DNA of 14,003 nucleotides from Phoronis ovalis. Taxonomy: Eukaryota > Phoronida > Phoronidae. Of the stretch, positions 1 through 10,730 are shown one piece after another. Position 1 is the stretch's first letter, and every line of letters starts with the position of its first letter. The notes beneath the pieces are model-generated. The model searched no databases. It saw only the letters and a list, made by a program, of their open reading frames with translations, and was not told where the DNA came from. Made by a program: the position numbers and the translations under genes. The stretch spans positions 1 to 14,003 of the forward strand of contig JAOXYB010034829.1 of NCBI GenBank assembly GCA_028565635.1. Reading direction: 5' to 3'.

Positions 1-266
1 CTATTTCGGTCTTGAAACTAAGTAGTAAAAACACACCCTTTTATTATTTTTGGGACTAAATTTTCGTTTTTGTAAGACTTTAAAGCTATTTTATACCCTT
101 TTCAGGGCGTACTGGGTGTCCGGTCTGAATGCTGAGAAACATACCCTTTCACCCTGTTTTTTGTAACGAACATGCGTACCCAGGTATTCTGACTGTTACC
201 CCCCCGGGCTCCAGCTATTAGCTAGACTAGTATGAAAACAAAATAGGTGTCATATTATATAATTAC
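1..266. repeat. Intron edge with dispersed-repeat-like ACCC/GGGT tract
   Basis: This is the start of the intron after exon 12, and no exon is visible in it. From about 30 to 208 it carries repeated ACCC-type words: acacaccctt (31-40), ataccctt (93-100), ataccctttc (141-150), accctg (151-156), gtaccc (near 176) and a C-run ending cccggg (199-208). On the minus strand these read as irregularly spaced GGGTATG-like words. The tract differs in base composition from the other introns, suggesting an inserted repeat. I cannot name the family. Confidence 0.4.
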
Positions 267-479
267 CTTCTCGCCAATCTAGCTGCTTGATTTGAACTCC
301 GCCAGATTCAACATGTAGATGTGCGTTACGTGATGCAATGGTGCACGAGTGAACTTGATACGGACGTGACAAATGGAGATTTCCAGATTGTAAATATATG
401 TTAGGGATTATCTCTCCTGTTGAATTTATGTATACGTTCGATTGATCACTGTACGCTGCTAATACAAAGAGTGTAGAAT
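267..479 (-). CDS. Exon 12 of window: solenoid continues
   Basis: A 213-nt phase 1-1 exon with a very strong acceptor (T-rich tract then TCCTTTCAG|ATTC) and donor GAAG|GTAATT. It encodes 70 full codons: DSTLFVLAAYSDQSNVYIN, then IIPNIYLQSGNLHLS and NAHLHVESGGVQIKQLDW. The L-Q-S-G-N-L-H-L and V-E-S-G-G-V-Q-I turns are the same beta-helix rungs as in exon 11. It ends at a donor, so at least one more exon lies beyond the low-coordinate edge of the window. It is below the size at which an isolated reading frame would stand out, and is supported by both splice signals, phase and motif. Confidence 0.82.
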
Positions 480-719
480 CTGAAAGGAAAAAAAAATACC
501 AGCAGTTGTCAATTGAATGAGCCGAGTGAAGGAAGTATTTTAAAATAGTCTATTATAAATTAGATGTTAGTCTTTTGACTAAGTTTTACGAAACTACCTC
601 GAGTTATTCCCATTCTCTGTACTTTGACTTTTTTATATTGATAGTATATGTTACAGTCAAAAGCAAAACAGATTTTCACGTGGTAACTGCGACTCAAATT
701 GAAACACTGTGCACTGTAC

Positions 720-3077
720 CTTTCGCCATGAGCACTACACTTGAATCTTGCAACAGATGTGATGTATATCGACCTTGGAATTGTATGTTTTGTCCTCTGG
801 ATATGTTATAAACGTTCCAGTTGCTACTGTTGTGATAAAAATTCACGGCACCATATTCCACTTCCATTTCACCATAGTTTATAAATGGCAAGTATGAAGA
901 AAATGTTCCAGAGAGAACTTGAAATGTTCTATGATTTTCGAAACGTCCACTTCCACTTTGTAAAGTAAATGATACCGAACCGGATGTTTGCAAGATACCA
1001 TTATTGTTAACCAGAAAGTTTGCGTTATTGTAAAATCTTAGTTCTTTATTACGGACAGTGCATGTACCATTAATGGCTAAATAAACACCATTAATATAGA
1101 CAGTGCTGCTGGCTATCGTAAGCAACCCCTCTATAGTAAGATTAGTTTTAGAATCGTTCTCTGCAATAATTGTTCCTTCGGAAAACGTAAAGGTGTCTAT
1201 GACAGAGAATTGTTTTTCTTGTCCCAGTACCAATCGGGGACTGTAATAAGTCAAATACAGCTGGCTGATTGTAGACGCAGTTATTAGATGAACAACAGCA
1301 CGGTAATTCAAATTTAACCTATCAATTTTTAAAGTCTTGTCAGTTGATGATCGTATCTCGATCTGACTCTGATCATAAGCAGAAATCGACCCTACTTCTG
1401 TCAGATGTACGTTTGGTGTAATGTATAGACGACCATTGTTTCCAGAAACTACTATAGCATTCAATTTGACGTTGCTAGCATTAACATACACCTTCTGACT
1501 ATTTATTCGTAGTATGCCATGGACAGATAGCAGTGTCGGAGAGTTAATGTTTGAAATATAACTATTTTTAAATACTAACTCGCTATTGTCATTCACCATG
1601 ATTATACCATTTTCACTGTAGCAACTTTTAAGAAATTCTAAGTTTCCACGTTTAACATGAATGACTCCAGATAAATTGGCAACTGCAGAAATTCGCATTC
1701 CTGAATTAAGGTTTAATTTTCCTTTGTGCAAAAATAGACAAGTATCTGTATCACTATATATTTCTAAAAGATTGCTTCCGCTGACAAATATTTCAGCTTG
1801 GTCTTCAACAAACAAAATAGCGTCCCTATACAATTCCACAGTATGGTACAGAGAACTTGATCCAGTGTGAGAATTTAATGTACCATTAATAAATATCCTT
1901 CCATCGTATATTCTTTTCTTATCATAGTATCGATTTTCTGTAATTAAATTCACTGCTCCATGGAATGTCATCCATTTGTTTCCTGAAAATGTTGCTGCTT
2001 TCCAGTCCGCATCTTCCATTACAATAACGGTACCACTACCCGACCATGTCATACCGGACAATTTTACTTTTCTTAAAGTTACGGTGACATTGTTAGAAAC
2101 TTCCGCTGAGCCGTAAATATATAGTTCCAAAATACTGAATATTGTTGAATTCAACCAAATGCGTCCCCCACTAAAAACAACTTGTCCATCAAATGACGAT
2201 ACGGAACTTGATGGATAGAATTCGTGATTAACAGTGCTTGTACCTAATTCCAAAATGCCGCCTTCTTGTTCTAACATCCCTTTCCATTTTGTATTTTGAG
2301 TACATTTAAGGGTTCCACTGACTAATTTTACATTTCCAACGTTCTCAAAGGCACATTGCATCGCCGCTACACAATTGCATTCAACTTCTATTCTGCCATA
2401 ATTGATAAAAGTACCGTAGTTTTCCACATATGCCGTGTCTTTATTAAAATAATACTTTCCAATGTCACTATTAACTAAGTCCTTTCCATCACTAATCCTA
2501 AAATAATAACGCCCACCTTCGTTAATGGTGTTACCGTAGTTATAAAACATTCCTACCGCTGTTATCGGAGCGTTCTTAGGGTTGATTAGAAACCATCCAT
2601 AATTTTTTATATCACCTGTGGTTGAACCCCGCGTCCAGATAATACGACCATGATTCTGCAATACCGATGTGGAAATGTGTTGGTCAATATTAAATTGTGC
2701 GTCCTTATGGATCAAAACAGTTCCTTGAACAGCAGTCGTATGAGCTATCCTGAAAGTGACTTTTGAATTGCACCTAATAGCAGACAATCCAGTGCAATTT
2801 CGACCAATCACCAGGCTGTTTACTGCTATGTTTGATGTGGTATACACAGTGAATTGACCATGAAGACCTATGATAACGTTATCTGTTGATGTTGGCTTCT
2901 CTCTTGTTGACCAGTTGTTTCCATCATCCCAGTTTCCACCTTGTGAATTAGTCCAGTAGACTGCACTAGATAAATCACAGCTATTCGATTTGATGCAGCT
3001 ATTTGTTCCATTACACCAAGCACAATCGGCTGACGCGCTGCACAATGTTGAGGTTCTATAGTTATAGCATTCAACTT
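720..3077 (-). CDS. Exon 11: PSI module, G8-like opening and second solenoid block
   Basis: A 2,358-nt phase 1-1 exon, with acceptor TTTATTTGCAG|AAGT and donor GAAAG|GTACAG. Residues about 4-34 form a second PSI-like module, C-x8-C-x5-C-x-W-C-x5-C-x5-C. Residues about 42-71 hold Y-W, then N-W-D-D-G-N-N-W-S, P and D-N-V-I-I, resembling the opening strands of G8 or bacterial surface beta-helix domains. The remaining 700 or so residues are solenoid with NHG, NYG and NENG-type turns, a T-W-S-G-S-G landmark near residue 345, and a closing FINYGEMEVEYGAV. Extra cysteines cluster near residues 234-260. The frame also runs about 120 nt upstream of the acceptor and reads as a hydrophobic stretch; see findings. 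Confidence 0.9.
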
Positions 3078-3305
3078 CTGCAAATAAAACAACGAACTTA
3101 CATGCAAAAATAACTAAGCAACACATCAAGAAGCAATGACATTTGTCAGAACATTGTAAAAGATTTAACACAGGTATTGCATAGTTGGTTAAAATCAAAG
3201 CACTCTGTTGCGTCCTTCAGAATGTAACTGTGAAATAGATACATGTATGCATAAAAAATATCTTGCATTTGTACGTATTCACATAATTTAATTTTTTTTA
3301 AATAC

Positions 3306-3434
3306 CAGATGAACAACTATGACTGAGGCAGGATGGTAAACTCAGCTGTGACGTCTTTACGCATAGATTGGTTTGAGAATTCCAAGAGCATAATCCTGAG
3401 CAACTAGAACAAGCTGTGATGGTACTGCACGAAT
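3306..3434 (-). CDS. Exon 10: PSI-like cysteine module
   Basis: A 129-nt phase 1-1 exon with acceptor ATTTTCTACAG|ATTC and donor TCTG|GTATTT. Its 43 residues carry seven cysteines at about positions 3, 9, 12, 16, 25, 36 and 40, spaced C-x5-C-x2-C-x3-C-x-W-x6-C. That is the PSI (plexin-semaphorin-integrin) pattern, except that the cysteine usually found right after the Trp is Asn here. PSI modules are small extracellular disulfide knots that position neighbouring domains. It is not open beyond its ends (GGT ATT TAA after the donor). The cysteine spacing is clear evidence that this short stretch is coding. Confidence 0.8.
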
Positions 3435-3669
3435 CTGTAGAAAATACAAGAATGCAGTCTCAGTGAAATTGTTAAAACTCGCTACATTCACGCAGGGGTC
3501 TACAAATACATACATGTAACACTAGATGTAAAGATGTTTCTGCAATTCTGTGTTGAGGCTCTGTGTGCACGTACATCTGCGTGTATAGCAGGCTCTCTAA
3601 TAATATCATACCAGTAGAGGAGAGTAATACATTTCAGATTACAAGAAATGTATCACTTACTGATTGAAT

Positions 3670-3688
3670 GCATATACATATATATGTA
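3670..3688. repeat. Short AT-dinucleotide-like tract
   Basis: An imperfect CA/TA alternating tract (catatacatatatatgta) in the intron between exons 9 and 10, about 30 bp from the donor of exon 9. It is simple-sequence only. Confidence 0.4.
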
Positions 3689-3716
3689 GTAATTTACAAG
3701 TATTAACATTATTCAC

Positions 3717-3926
3717 CTTTCCAAGAATAAATAACAGCTCCATTTGTATTTTCAATGACATCTTGACCTTTTTCAACAGGCCCGTTGAAGTATACTGTTG
3801 CTCCTGATCGAACAATCAGTTTACTATTTGGCCAGTGTGTGGGCCCATTAACAGACATTGTTCCGTGTACATCAATCCACGCATTCGATGTCTCCTCTGT
3901 ATTTTGTGATTTAATTAACAAAGTAT
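3717..3926 (-). CDS. Exon 9: last solenoid exon before the PSI hinge
   Basis: A 210-nt phase 1-1 exon. The acceptor is TTTATTTTAG|ATAC and the donor AAAG|GTGAAT. It encodes DTLLIKSQNTEE, then WIDVHGTMSVNGP, SKLIVRSGATVYFNG and GAVIYSWKG. The V-H-G-T-M-S-V-N-G and S-G-A-T-V-Y-F-N-G turns continue the beta-helix, and there is no cysteine. Immediately past the donor the frame stops (GGT GAA TAA), so intron retention would truncate the protein before the PSI modules. It sits between a 1.2-kb intron and a 282-bp intron. Confidence 0.83.
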
Positions 3927-5143
3927 CTAAAATAAAACATCATTTACTAACAGTCAATATTAAAATTCCCCACTGTTCCAAGATGTAGGTTTTACTTGCA
4001 CTCCTGACAAGGAAAGAATTTTTTGTATAAAATATATCTCATGTAATAATTTGCTATACTTGCTATAACTGCAGGTAAACATTCACTTCAATAAAACATG
4101 CTGTCTAAATTTGTCCTTTAAAATGCTGCTAGACTAGGCATCAGATGGATTTAGTCACAAATCAAAATATAATATATTGTACTATGTTATGTGGTGATCA
4201 TTATAGTAGATTTCCGAATGATGCTCTCTTGCATAGTGTATATACAAAGTACTGCTTTGTGATGCGGTAAAATGACGTCAAAAATATCTGTTGTAACGGA
4301 ACATTGAGGAAGGAAATGTGGGGCGGTGAACACAGTTCAAAGGAAACAAAATTGCCTTTTCAGGAATCTCAAATAATAAACTTCCACAATCCAGTATTAT
4401 GACCTTTTCCCACCTCAACAATAATAACTATTTATAAACAGGCTGTACACAACCTATAGAACACTCCTAAGAACATAATTATACTGGAGGGTCAATCAAA
4501 ATGGTTAGAGTGTACTACAGAAAGGGATCCGCGATGGATAGTTATTTATCAAACCTACATTCAGAAAAATTCTATATCCGAGAGAGCAGAATTTTATTTG
4601 ATACTAAGGTTTTTGTGAGGAAAATAAAATGACTGTGCCAGACAATTGGAAGCGTCCCTACATGTTTGAATTTTGTTCTGTATATTCCTACTCAAATTTG
4701 TTAAATGGCCCAATGTCATTGCACAGAAATAGAAAATGATCATTTCATTGCATAAAAAGGGTTTATTGTAAACCTAAATATCGATAATAAAACATAACGT
4801 TTATCACATTGCAAAACCTAAAAAAAATTCAATGAATCCCACCGCACGAAAATAATGATGGCCCTCTCATGCCAAAAGGAAAACAAGTTTGTCCCTATTC
4901 CTCTAAATAAATACAAATACATGCAAATTGTGCTCATGCATATAATGAATGAGTTAATTACTCTGTGCTTTAGAACCTTGCGGAATTCAGAATTCTGTGA
5001 TTCCCCAGCGTTTCCCTTACAAACTAAGTTGATGATGATGTCAGATAAATCTGATTTTAAACTGTCACAAATCAGAATTTAGTACGTTATCTGATGAGAG
5101 CATAACCCAGAAACGGACTGCAACTTCAAACTATTACACTTAC
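3927..5143 (-). other. Intron 8 (1,217 bp), no gene recognised
   Basis: This is the largest intron in the window, between exons 8 and 9. It is AT-rich with scattered A-runs. A plus-strand open frame at 4855-5082 (75 codons) has no recognisable motif and no splice support. I saw no clear inverted or terminal repeats, no transposase-like reading and no extra exon with the solenoid motif on either strand. Confidence 0.6.
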
Positions 5144-5212
5144 CAACAGAGAGCATTCCATGCATAACTACATTTCCGCCGACAACGTCGAGATCTCCAA
5201 TGCAACTATCGC
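5144..5212 (-). CDS. Exon 8: 69-bp single-rung exon
   Basis: A small phase 1-1 exon with acceptor TTTTGTTAG|GCGA and donor GTTG|GTAAGTG, a near-perfect consensus. It adds 22 full codons reading DSCIGDLDVVGGNVVMHGM and then LSV. This looks like a single beta-helix rung (L-D-V-V-G-G-N-V). The nearest units in exon 7 have the same rung shape (for example TITVLGGSL). Its length is a multiple of three and both phases match, so inclusion or skipping would keep the frame. It is too short to have coding evidence alone; support is the pair of splice sites, the phase and the motif. Confidence 0.78.
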
Positions 5213-5350
5213 CTAACAAAATAAATAGTCGGAGTCATTTAACTTAATAGTTTGAAACTGTCTTATACAAAATTAATTATTTATCATGCACAATTATGTG
5301 GTTTAAAACACGTACATAGTGTATCGGAAATAACATCAAAATTTACTCAC

Positions 5351-8300
5351 CATACATCGTAACTTCACCGCGGACTTGAAACGCATCAATACTATTAATA
5401 TTGGCATTCTGAATCACTGCCGCTGCACCATGAGAAACAGTGACAAGTCCTCCCTGTTTTCCATTCATTATGCAATTCTCCTTAAAGCTGTTGTTAACGC
5501 CCATGAGTGTGAGATCAGTGCCTTCGTTAATAGTAATGTTTCCTAGCCATTCAGTGGAACTATGAAATTCAACCGTGGCGCCATCTTCAATATTCATTTG
5601 CCCTTGATCTTGTAATGTGTACTGAACAGCAAATATGACATCTGGATAATGGTAACCACTTGACACGCTCAAACTACCATAGTTCGTAATTGATCCATAA
5701 GTATCAGATACAAAGCGCATACCAGATTTGATATTAAATACTCCACCTTTCGCAAACGTCATCATTCCCCCATTTTCAAGATTCACAGTCATTAGCGGTG
5801 GAGCATTTGACAGCGTAGATAAAAAATGATTGATTTCAAAATTTATCGACGAAATTGTCTTTTTTTTACCAGTCACGAGTAACAAATTGTCTATACTTGC
5901 TTGACGACCCATTATGGTGCCACCATGCCATTTCAGAGTTTTCACCATTGCTCCGTCTGCTACAAATATCCCCTGTTGTAACGACAATAATTCAACTGCG
6001 ACATCTGAACTAAGTGACAAAATGCTCATTTCGTTGCCTTGCATTAGAGCTTTGGAAAACAGCTTACAAGAAATATTATGATAATTCGTGATTATCAGCT
6101 GTCCTCCTCCAACTTTTATCTCGGAAATTAGTAAAGAGTTTGTACACTCAAAGATGTTTACGTCAACTCGAACAGTACCTCCATTTACTTCAAGCGTAGC
6201 ATCAGACGAGATAGATGAGCTTGAGGACATCGTGATGTTGCCGCCATCTCTGAATATTAAGGAGGACCCAAATGACACACTGTACACTCCTTCCACCAAA
6301 TTGTATCCGTGTCCACCGTTCACGTCAACACGTGCCTTTGACTTTATTATCAAACGACCGCCATTTTCAAAAGGAACGTCAGAAGATAAATATCTTATTA
6401 CAGACATTTCCCCATAGTTTTTAAAGACAGAATTTGAACCAGAGTTTAATGCCAATCTTGTGTTGCTGACAGTTAGATTACCAGAAGTCGACACCTGTAT
6501 TAAAGATGCGCCCTCCATTGCCACTGTAGGAGACTCAAAATAACCACTGCCATCAATGATTACATCAGCAGATGAAAGTGTAACTTGTCCAGACAGTCTA
6601 AGCAAATTTTGCGAAACTTTCAAAGATATCCCGTCTAGTTGCCCATCTTCTAAAATAACGGTTTTGGCAGTTATATTAATTATAGAGTTCAGCGTGGATT
6701 CTTTGAAAATTTTACCATTTCTTACCACGATTTCCTGCACAAGCAGTGAATGCTCGAGAATCAAAGTGCCTTCAACGATTATCGACGGAATAGTGTGTAC
6801 CACATCGGAGCCATGCGCATTTTTAGAGCGGAGTAAAATAGTACTTTCATGGGCTACGTATATAGAGCTTGTGATTTGCTCTATATCCATTGCCGCGAAA
6901 GAAGTTGACATCACATTTATTTTCCCTCCATGAATGTTCAAACTTGTCCTGCTGTTCATATTATGAACATTAAGAACGCTTTTTGGGCCTAGCGTAAAAT
7001 TACCACTAACATGTCCACCACCTGTCAATGTCCATTCGCCATTAGCAGGAAAATTAACAATACCATCGGAAACAAAAGCTGTATCAATATTTATAAAAGA
7101 CCTTGCTACATTTCTGACAATTATTTCACCATGATTAATCAGTTCACCACCGTTAGTGCTTTTAAAGGTTCGTCTTTTACTAAGTATCAACTTTGCATTT
7201 CTAGCTATAACGAAGTCTGCACCATTTGACAAAGTTAAACTTCCATCGATGTCACGAGTCCAATCTACATATGTTGTCACTTCTAGTCTTCTGGTATTGA
7301 TGGCTAATTCGGCTCCCGATATGAAAGTTGCATCTTGTACTGTAATTGGTTGTGAATCGGTGGTTCCCAGTATTGTTCCACCACGAAACTGAAAAGATGT
7401 GATCTCTACAGACCCAATGCCAGATAAAGTACCACTATATAAATTGCATGTATTAAAACGAGCTGGGATATCAATTTGCACAGTTCCACCTGACAGTGTT
7501 AGTTCATTTACGATAGTCTCTACACCAGCTTGAAAAGTCAAAGAACCTCCCAGAACTGTAATTGTATCAACCTTGAGTGTATCGTAGCCTGCAAGTTCCA
7601 TGTCGCCATCAGCAACTTTAATTTGATTGACATGTACCGTTTTACTGTTAATAATACTACGCGTGTTGCTATTCGCTTGTTCAACAGTTCCATTGGAATT
7701 TAGCACTGAATTTATTTTTGAAAAATGACTTGACAGTTGTATAACGGTGTCAATGTCACCATATATATGACCATCATTGTAACTGTATCGTTGTAGAAAG
7801 AAACTTGATCCTCTTGTGACGTGAACATCGCCTTTGTTGTAGAATGAGGCTGTGATGTGTACCTCACCAGTTGGTATAATATTTACTATCATTGTACCAG
7901 AACTAATGAGTTTTTGTTCGGTAAAGGAATTAGTTTGCTCAGATAAATGAATTGTACATTGAATATTTAAAAAAGTAACAGATTCTAATTGAGCACCATT
8001 TCTCAGTTGTATTTCTTGCTTCTTTTGTCCGCATACAGATTTTAATTCATTGGTGACTTGCACGAGAATTTTATCCAAGATGTGTAAATAATTGCCACTG
8101 ATATTCATTCGCAGAACTGTTACCTTATTGTTTTTTGCATATATAGAACCTCCTAACCACTGAAAATCATCTATCGCGGTATTATCATTGTCGAAATGCA
8201 AATAGCCATTTGTCATTCTGACAAGCGAGTACACGTATGGAGATGACCCTAAATTACCTAGTTTTCCGTATAATGTGTCAATATATATTTGATGGATAAT

Positions 8301-9331
8301 GGCACCATTTGTCATTGTAACATCGCCTCTAACATCAAGTTTTGTTACGTTTACAAAACCATTAAAATAAACTACCGAATACCGATTAAGTACTTGAATG
8401 CCTGACATTTGCAATGTTTCCTTCGAGTTGAAATTACAAATTGTTGCTTCAATTATTAAATTACCTGGACCAATCACAGTTGATGCTAACTGGAATTCGT
8501 GTTTACTCCCAACTAATTGAAGTTGGGTATCATTGCCCATTGAAACCGTGCCATGATGTTCGGAATTTCCTGTCAGTCTAAGAGAACTATAACTGTCTAA
8601 TTCAATTGCACCAAAATTCAGAAGCGTTCCATCAACAGTAGGGGTCCCCGTGTCTCTATTTACTTTAACCATAATCGAACCTCTGCTTTCAATTCGACCA
8701 GTGTAGGTTTTTACTGAGAATGCGGAGTCAATATTGACATAGGATAACTGTTCAAAATACATACTGGCTGAATCTTGAAGACGAATTTCGCCGGTGCCTT
8801 TGAAAACTGCAGACGTTTGTATGGATACTTGGCGACCGTAAAAATGTTTGACATCGCTACCAAATACATTTAAATGTTTAACAATTACCGATTGTCTAGC
8901 ATCGCTTCTAAATGTACCGCCATAGAGATACAGGTTAGTGACATTTATATTGTTTTGGCCTTGAATATCTCCTCCAAACATACGCAGGGATACAAATCGT
9001 ATCTCCGCATTTATAGTTAGAGAACCTCCATTAATTGTGCTAGTTAGTACTGTTAAGGGCGCTCCAACATCAAAAACGACAATTCCTCCTTCAATGTTTA
9101 AGCTATCAATGTTGACTGCTCCGCTTACGCGATTTACCGTTAAGGTGCCATATTGCTGATTCACTACTTGTCCATTAAAGCTAAAATCTTCGCATGTCAC
9201 TACACCCCGATACACTTGCAGGGTACCAGTTCCTTTGAGAGAGTTGACTTGCATAAAATTATGTAAACCTTCCCGTATAACAACAGTCGCATTCGTATCG
9301 ATAGTAATTTGGCCTGATATAAGCGACTTCT
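5351..9331 (-). CDS. Exon 7: giant 3,981-bp solenoid exon, 4-5 superrepeats
   Basis: A 3,981-nt exon, phase 1 at both ends, with acceptor CGTGTTTCAG|AGAAG and donor TATG|GTGAGT. It encodes 1,326 uninterrupted codons. The landmark F/L-x-W/F-x-x-G recurs with the central residue at 8925-8927, 8157-8159, 7386-7388, 6651-6653 (degenerate, ILEDGQLDG) and 5928-5930, that is 256, 257, 245 and 241 residues apart. A second landmark, N-[YFHK]-G (LLNFGAI, FYNKGDV, LINHGEI, FKNYGEM, ITNYGSL), follows each by about 78-107 residues. Cysteines are few and scattered and there is no transmembrane stretch. Sequons such as N-A-T and N-V-T are common. The composition fits a parallel beta-helix; a trimeric beta-solenoid is an alternative. 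Long antisense open frames here are composition shadows. Confidence 0.94.
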
Positions 9332-9613
9332 CTGAAACACGAAACAATTTTGTTCAGTTCCAACTACTGGATTCATTATCTAACCTAAGAATTTTAAGTT
9401 TTAGGTAACAATTTAAGTTTTGGTCACATTGCCTATATAGATCTAAATATACTAACGTAACGTTTTTCATACATTACAATTTCCGCAGTTAGTTGAATTG
9501 TCTGGTATTGTTTTCTCCTTACAGAACGTGACTACTAAGATTCGCCAAAAACTACATGTATAGCCAAGATTAATATCAAACACTTAAATCTCCTACAGTA
9601 AATGAAAACTTAC

Positions 9614-9769
9614 TGCTCATCTGAACCGAGGTCGTGTTCGCTATGTAAATGTGGCCACCACTTAGTACGTCAGTATCCACACCATGCAATAAACCACCAA
9701 AGCAATTAATATGGATATTACCTTGGACCTCAAGTTTACCAGACGAACTTGTATAGGATGTAAGCGCAC
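9614..9769 (-). CDS. Exon 6: solenoid exon (symmetrical 1-1)
   Basis: A 156-nt exon, phase 1 at both ends, with acceptor TACTTTTTAG|GTGC and donor GCA|GTAAGT. It encodes 51 full codons including SSSGKLEVQGNIHINCFGG and LSGGHIYIANTTSVQMS. A run of two strands with G-N-I and G-G-x-I turns marks it as part of the same solenoid. One cysteine sits in the HINCFGG turn. It contains an N-T-T sequon. It is the first of seven consecutive exons with phase 1 on both sides, so it could be skipped without a frameshift. Confidence 0.84.
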
Positions 9770-9986
9770 CTAAAAAGTAACCATAATATTCAGAGAAGAG
9801 ATTGGTGTCATGACAAGCCATGACTATGCGTAGAATGCTTAGATGCCGTTCCTTTTTCAATATAAATGTTCTAACTGTTAGTTACATTTAAAGATAAACT
9901 ACACGATAATATAGCTGAGTAATATAGTTTGTAGTAATTGTATCAGTTGACTCTTTCACAGGATCAGTCTAGGCGGCTGCTTTTTG

Positions 9987-10000
9987 AGACTGTACAGTCT
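9987..10000. repeat. 14-bp perfect palindrome in intron 5
   Basis: The sequence agactgtacagtct is its own reverse complement. It lies inside the 295-bp intron between exons 5 and 6. It may be chance or the core of a repeat fragment; no function can be assigned. Confidence 0.35.
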
Positions 10001-10064
10001 ATCCGAGTCTATAAACAATCTCAACTTTTCGGGAAGCATGCAGACAAATTACGACTTTGCTTAC

Positions 10065-10239
10065 CGTATGATTGTAATTCAAATGTTGCTGTTGATCCAA
10101 TAACTAACGTGCCGCCATTATTTAGAACAATTCTTCCACCACTCCAAATACCAGTGGATTGTACTTCAAGGACGTGTGACGTTAAACTCTTGTCAGAAGC
10201 AGTAGTGAAACGGGCATCTCCTTTAACAATAAGCCTTGC
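10065..10239 (-). CDS. Exon 5: solenoid exon
   Basis: A 175-nt exon (phase 0 in, 1 out) with acceptor AATTTCGCAG|GCAAGG and donor TACG|GTAAGC, both strong. It encodes ARLIVKGDARF, then a strand-turn run SGGRIVLNNGGTLVIGS and ATFELQSY. The G-G-x-I and N-N-G-G-T-L turns are the same type as in neighbouring exons. The reading frame stays open for some distance into the upstream intron, but the strong acceptor and the phase from exon 4 fix this boundary. Removing this exon alone would break the frame, because its two ends have different phases. Confidence 0.83.
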
Positions 10240-10518
10240 CTGCGAAATTAAAGATAATTTATAATTACTCCTATTTATGTTATGGAACTTATGCAAGAAG
10301 TACGTTGTGAAACTTATCTTATACAAGTAAAAGGAAATCCAACAAGTTTTATCGAAAATATTAGCTCGTTGATGCCTGTAAAATAGGCCGATGTTTTACA
10401 AAATTAATTAATGACTGTGGTAACAAAGTTCAATCATATGATTTTGTTATTTTTAATAACAAAACGTTAAGTAGAGTCAAAGAATATCAATCCTAAATAT
10501 TCAGTAACTGGAAATTAC

Positions 10519-10730
10519 CTCTACGAATAATGTTCCGCGTACTTCACCAGATGTCCAACCAAAGAGCTTCGTAACTGTTAACTTTCTATTGTTCTCAATT
10601 ACTCCGTTTCCGGACAAGATCAATCTTTCTACTGTAACGTCGACATTAACTTCCAGTCTCCCACTGTTAATAGACAGTTCCTTCAAAGTCAGAGATTCGG
10701 TCTGAGATCCGACAAGTTTTAATGTTCCCC
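10519..10730 (-). CDS. Exon 4: solenoid exon with G-W-T-S-G landmark
   Basis: A 212-nt exon entered in phase 1 and left in phase 0. The acceptor is ATTTGTAG|GGGG and the donor is GTAGAG|GTAATT. The 70 codons begin GTLKLVG and continue LTLKELSINSGRLEV, VERLILSGNG and KLFGWTSGEVRGTLFV. The Trp codon at 10555-10557 is the next repeat landmark, about 254 residues after that of exon 2. The exon ends just after the landmark, so the intron cuts the repeat unit at a different point from exons 2/3. There are no cysteines. It is identified by splice signals, phase and repeat match; no independent domain is recognised. Confidence 0.85.

Noticed and set aside
575-1870. Plus-strand frames at 575-811 and 1661-1870
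   Set aside because: The first is largely intron and partly antisense to exon 11; the second is wholly antisense to it. Neither shows motifs or splice support.
2868-3107. Minus-strand 79-codon frame overlapping the PSI region
   Set aside because: It is a shifted frame of exon 11. The overlapping frame carries the PSI cysteines and continues for 785 codons.
4855-5082. Plus-strand 75-codon frame in the 1.2-kb intron
   Set aside because: No recognisable motif, no flanking signals and ordinary length for AT-rich intron sequence.
6088-6933. Plus-strand open frames of 109 and 125 codons (6088-6417 and 6556-6933)
   Set aside because: They lie wholly antisense to the long solenoid exon, whose frame is continuous and repeat-structured. 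Their Ser/Thr/Pro-rich content is what the reverse complement of Gly/Asn/Val codons gives.
7011-10264. Plus-strand frames at 7011-7229, 7156-7392 and 9938-10264
   Set aside because: They are antisense to exons 7 and 5, with no independent evidence of coding.
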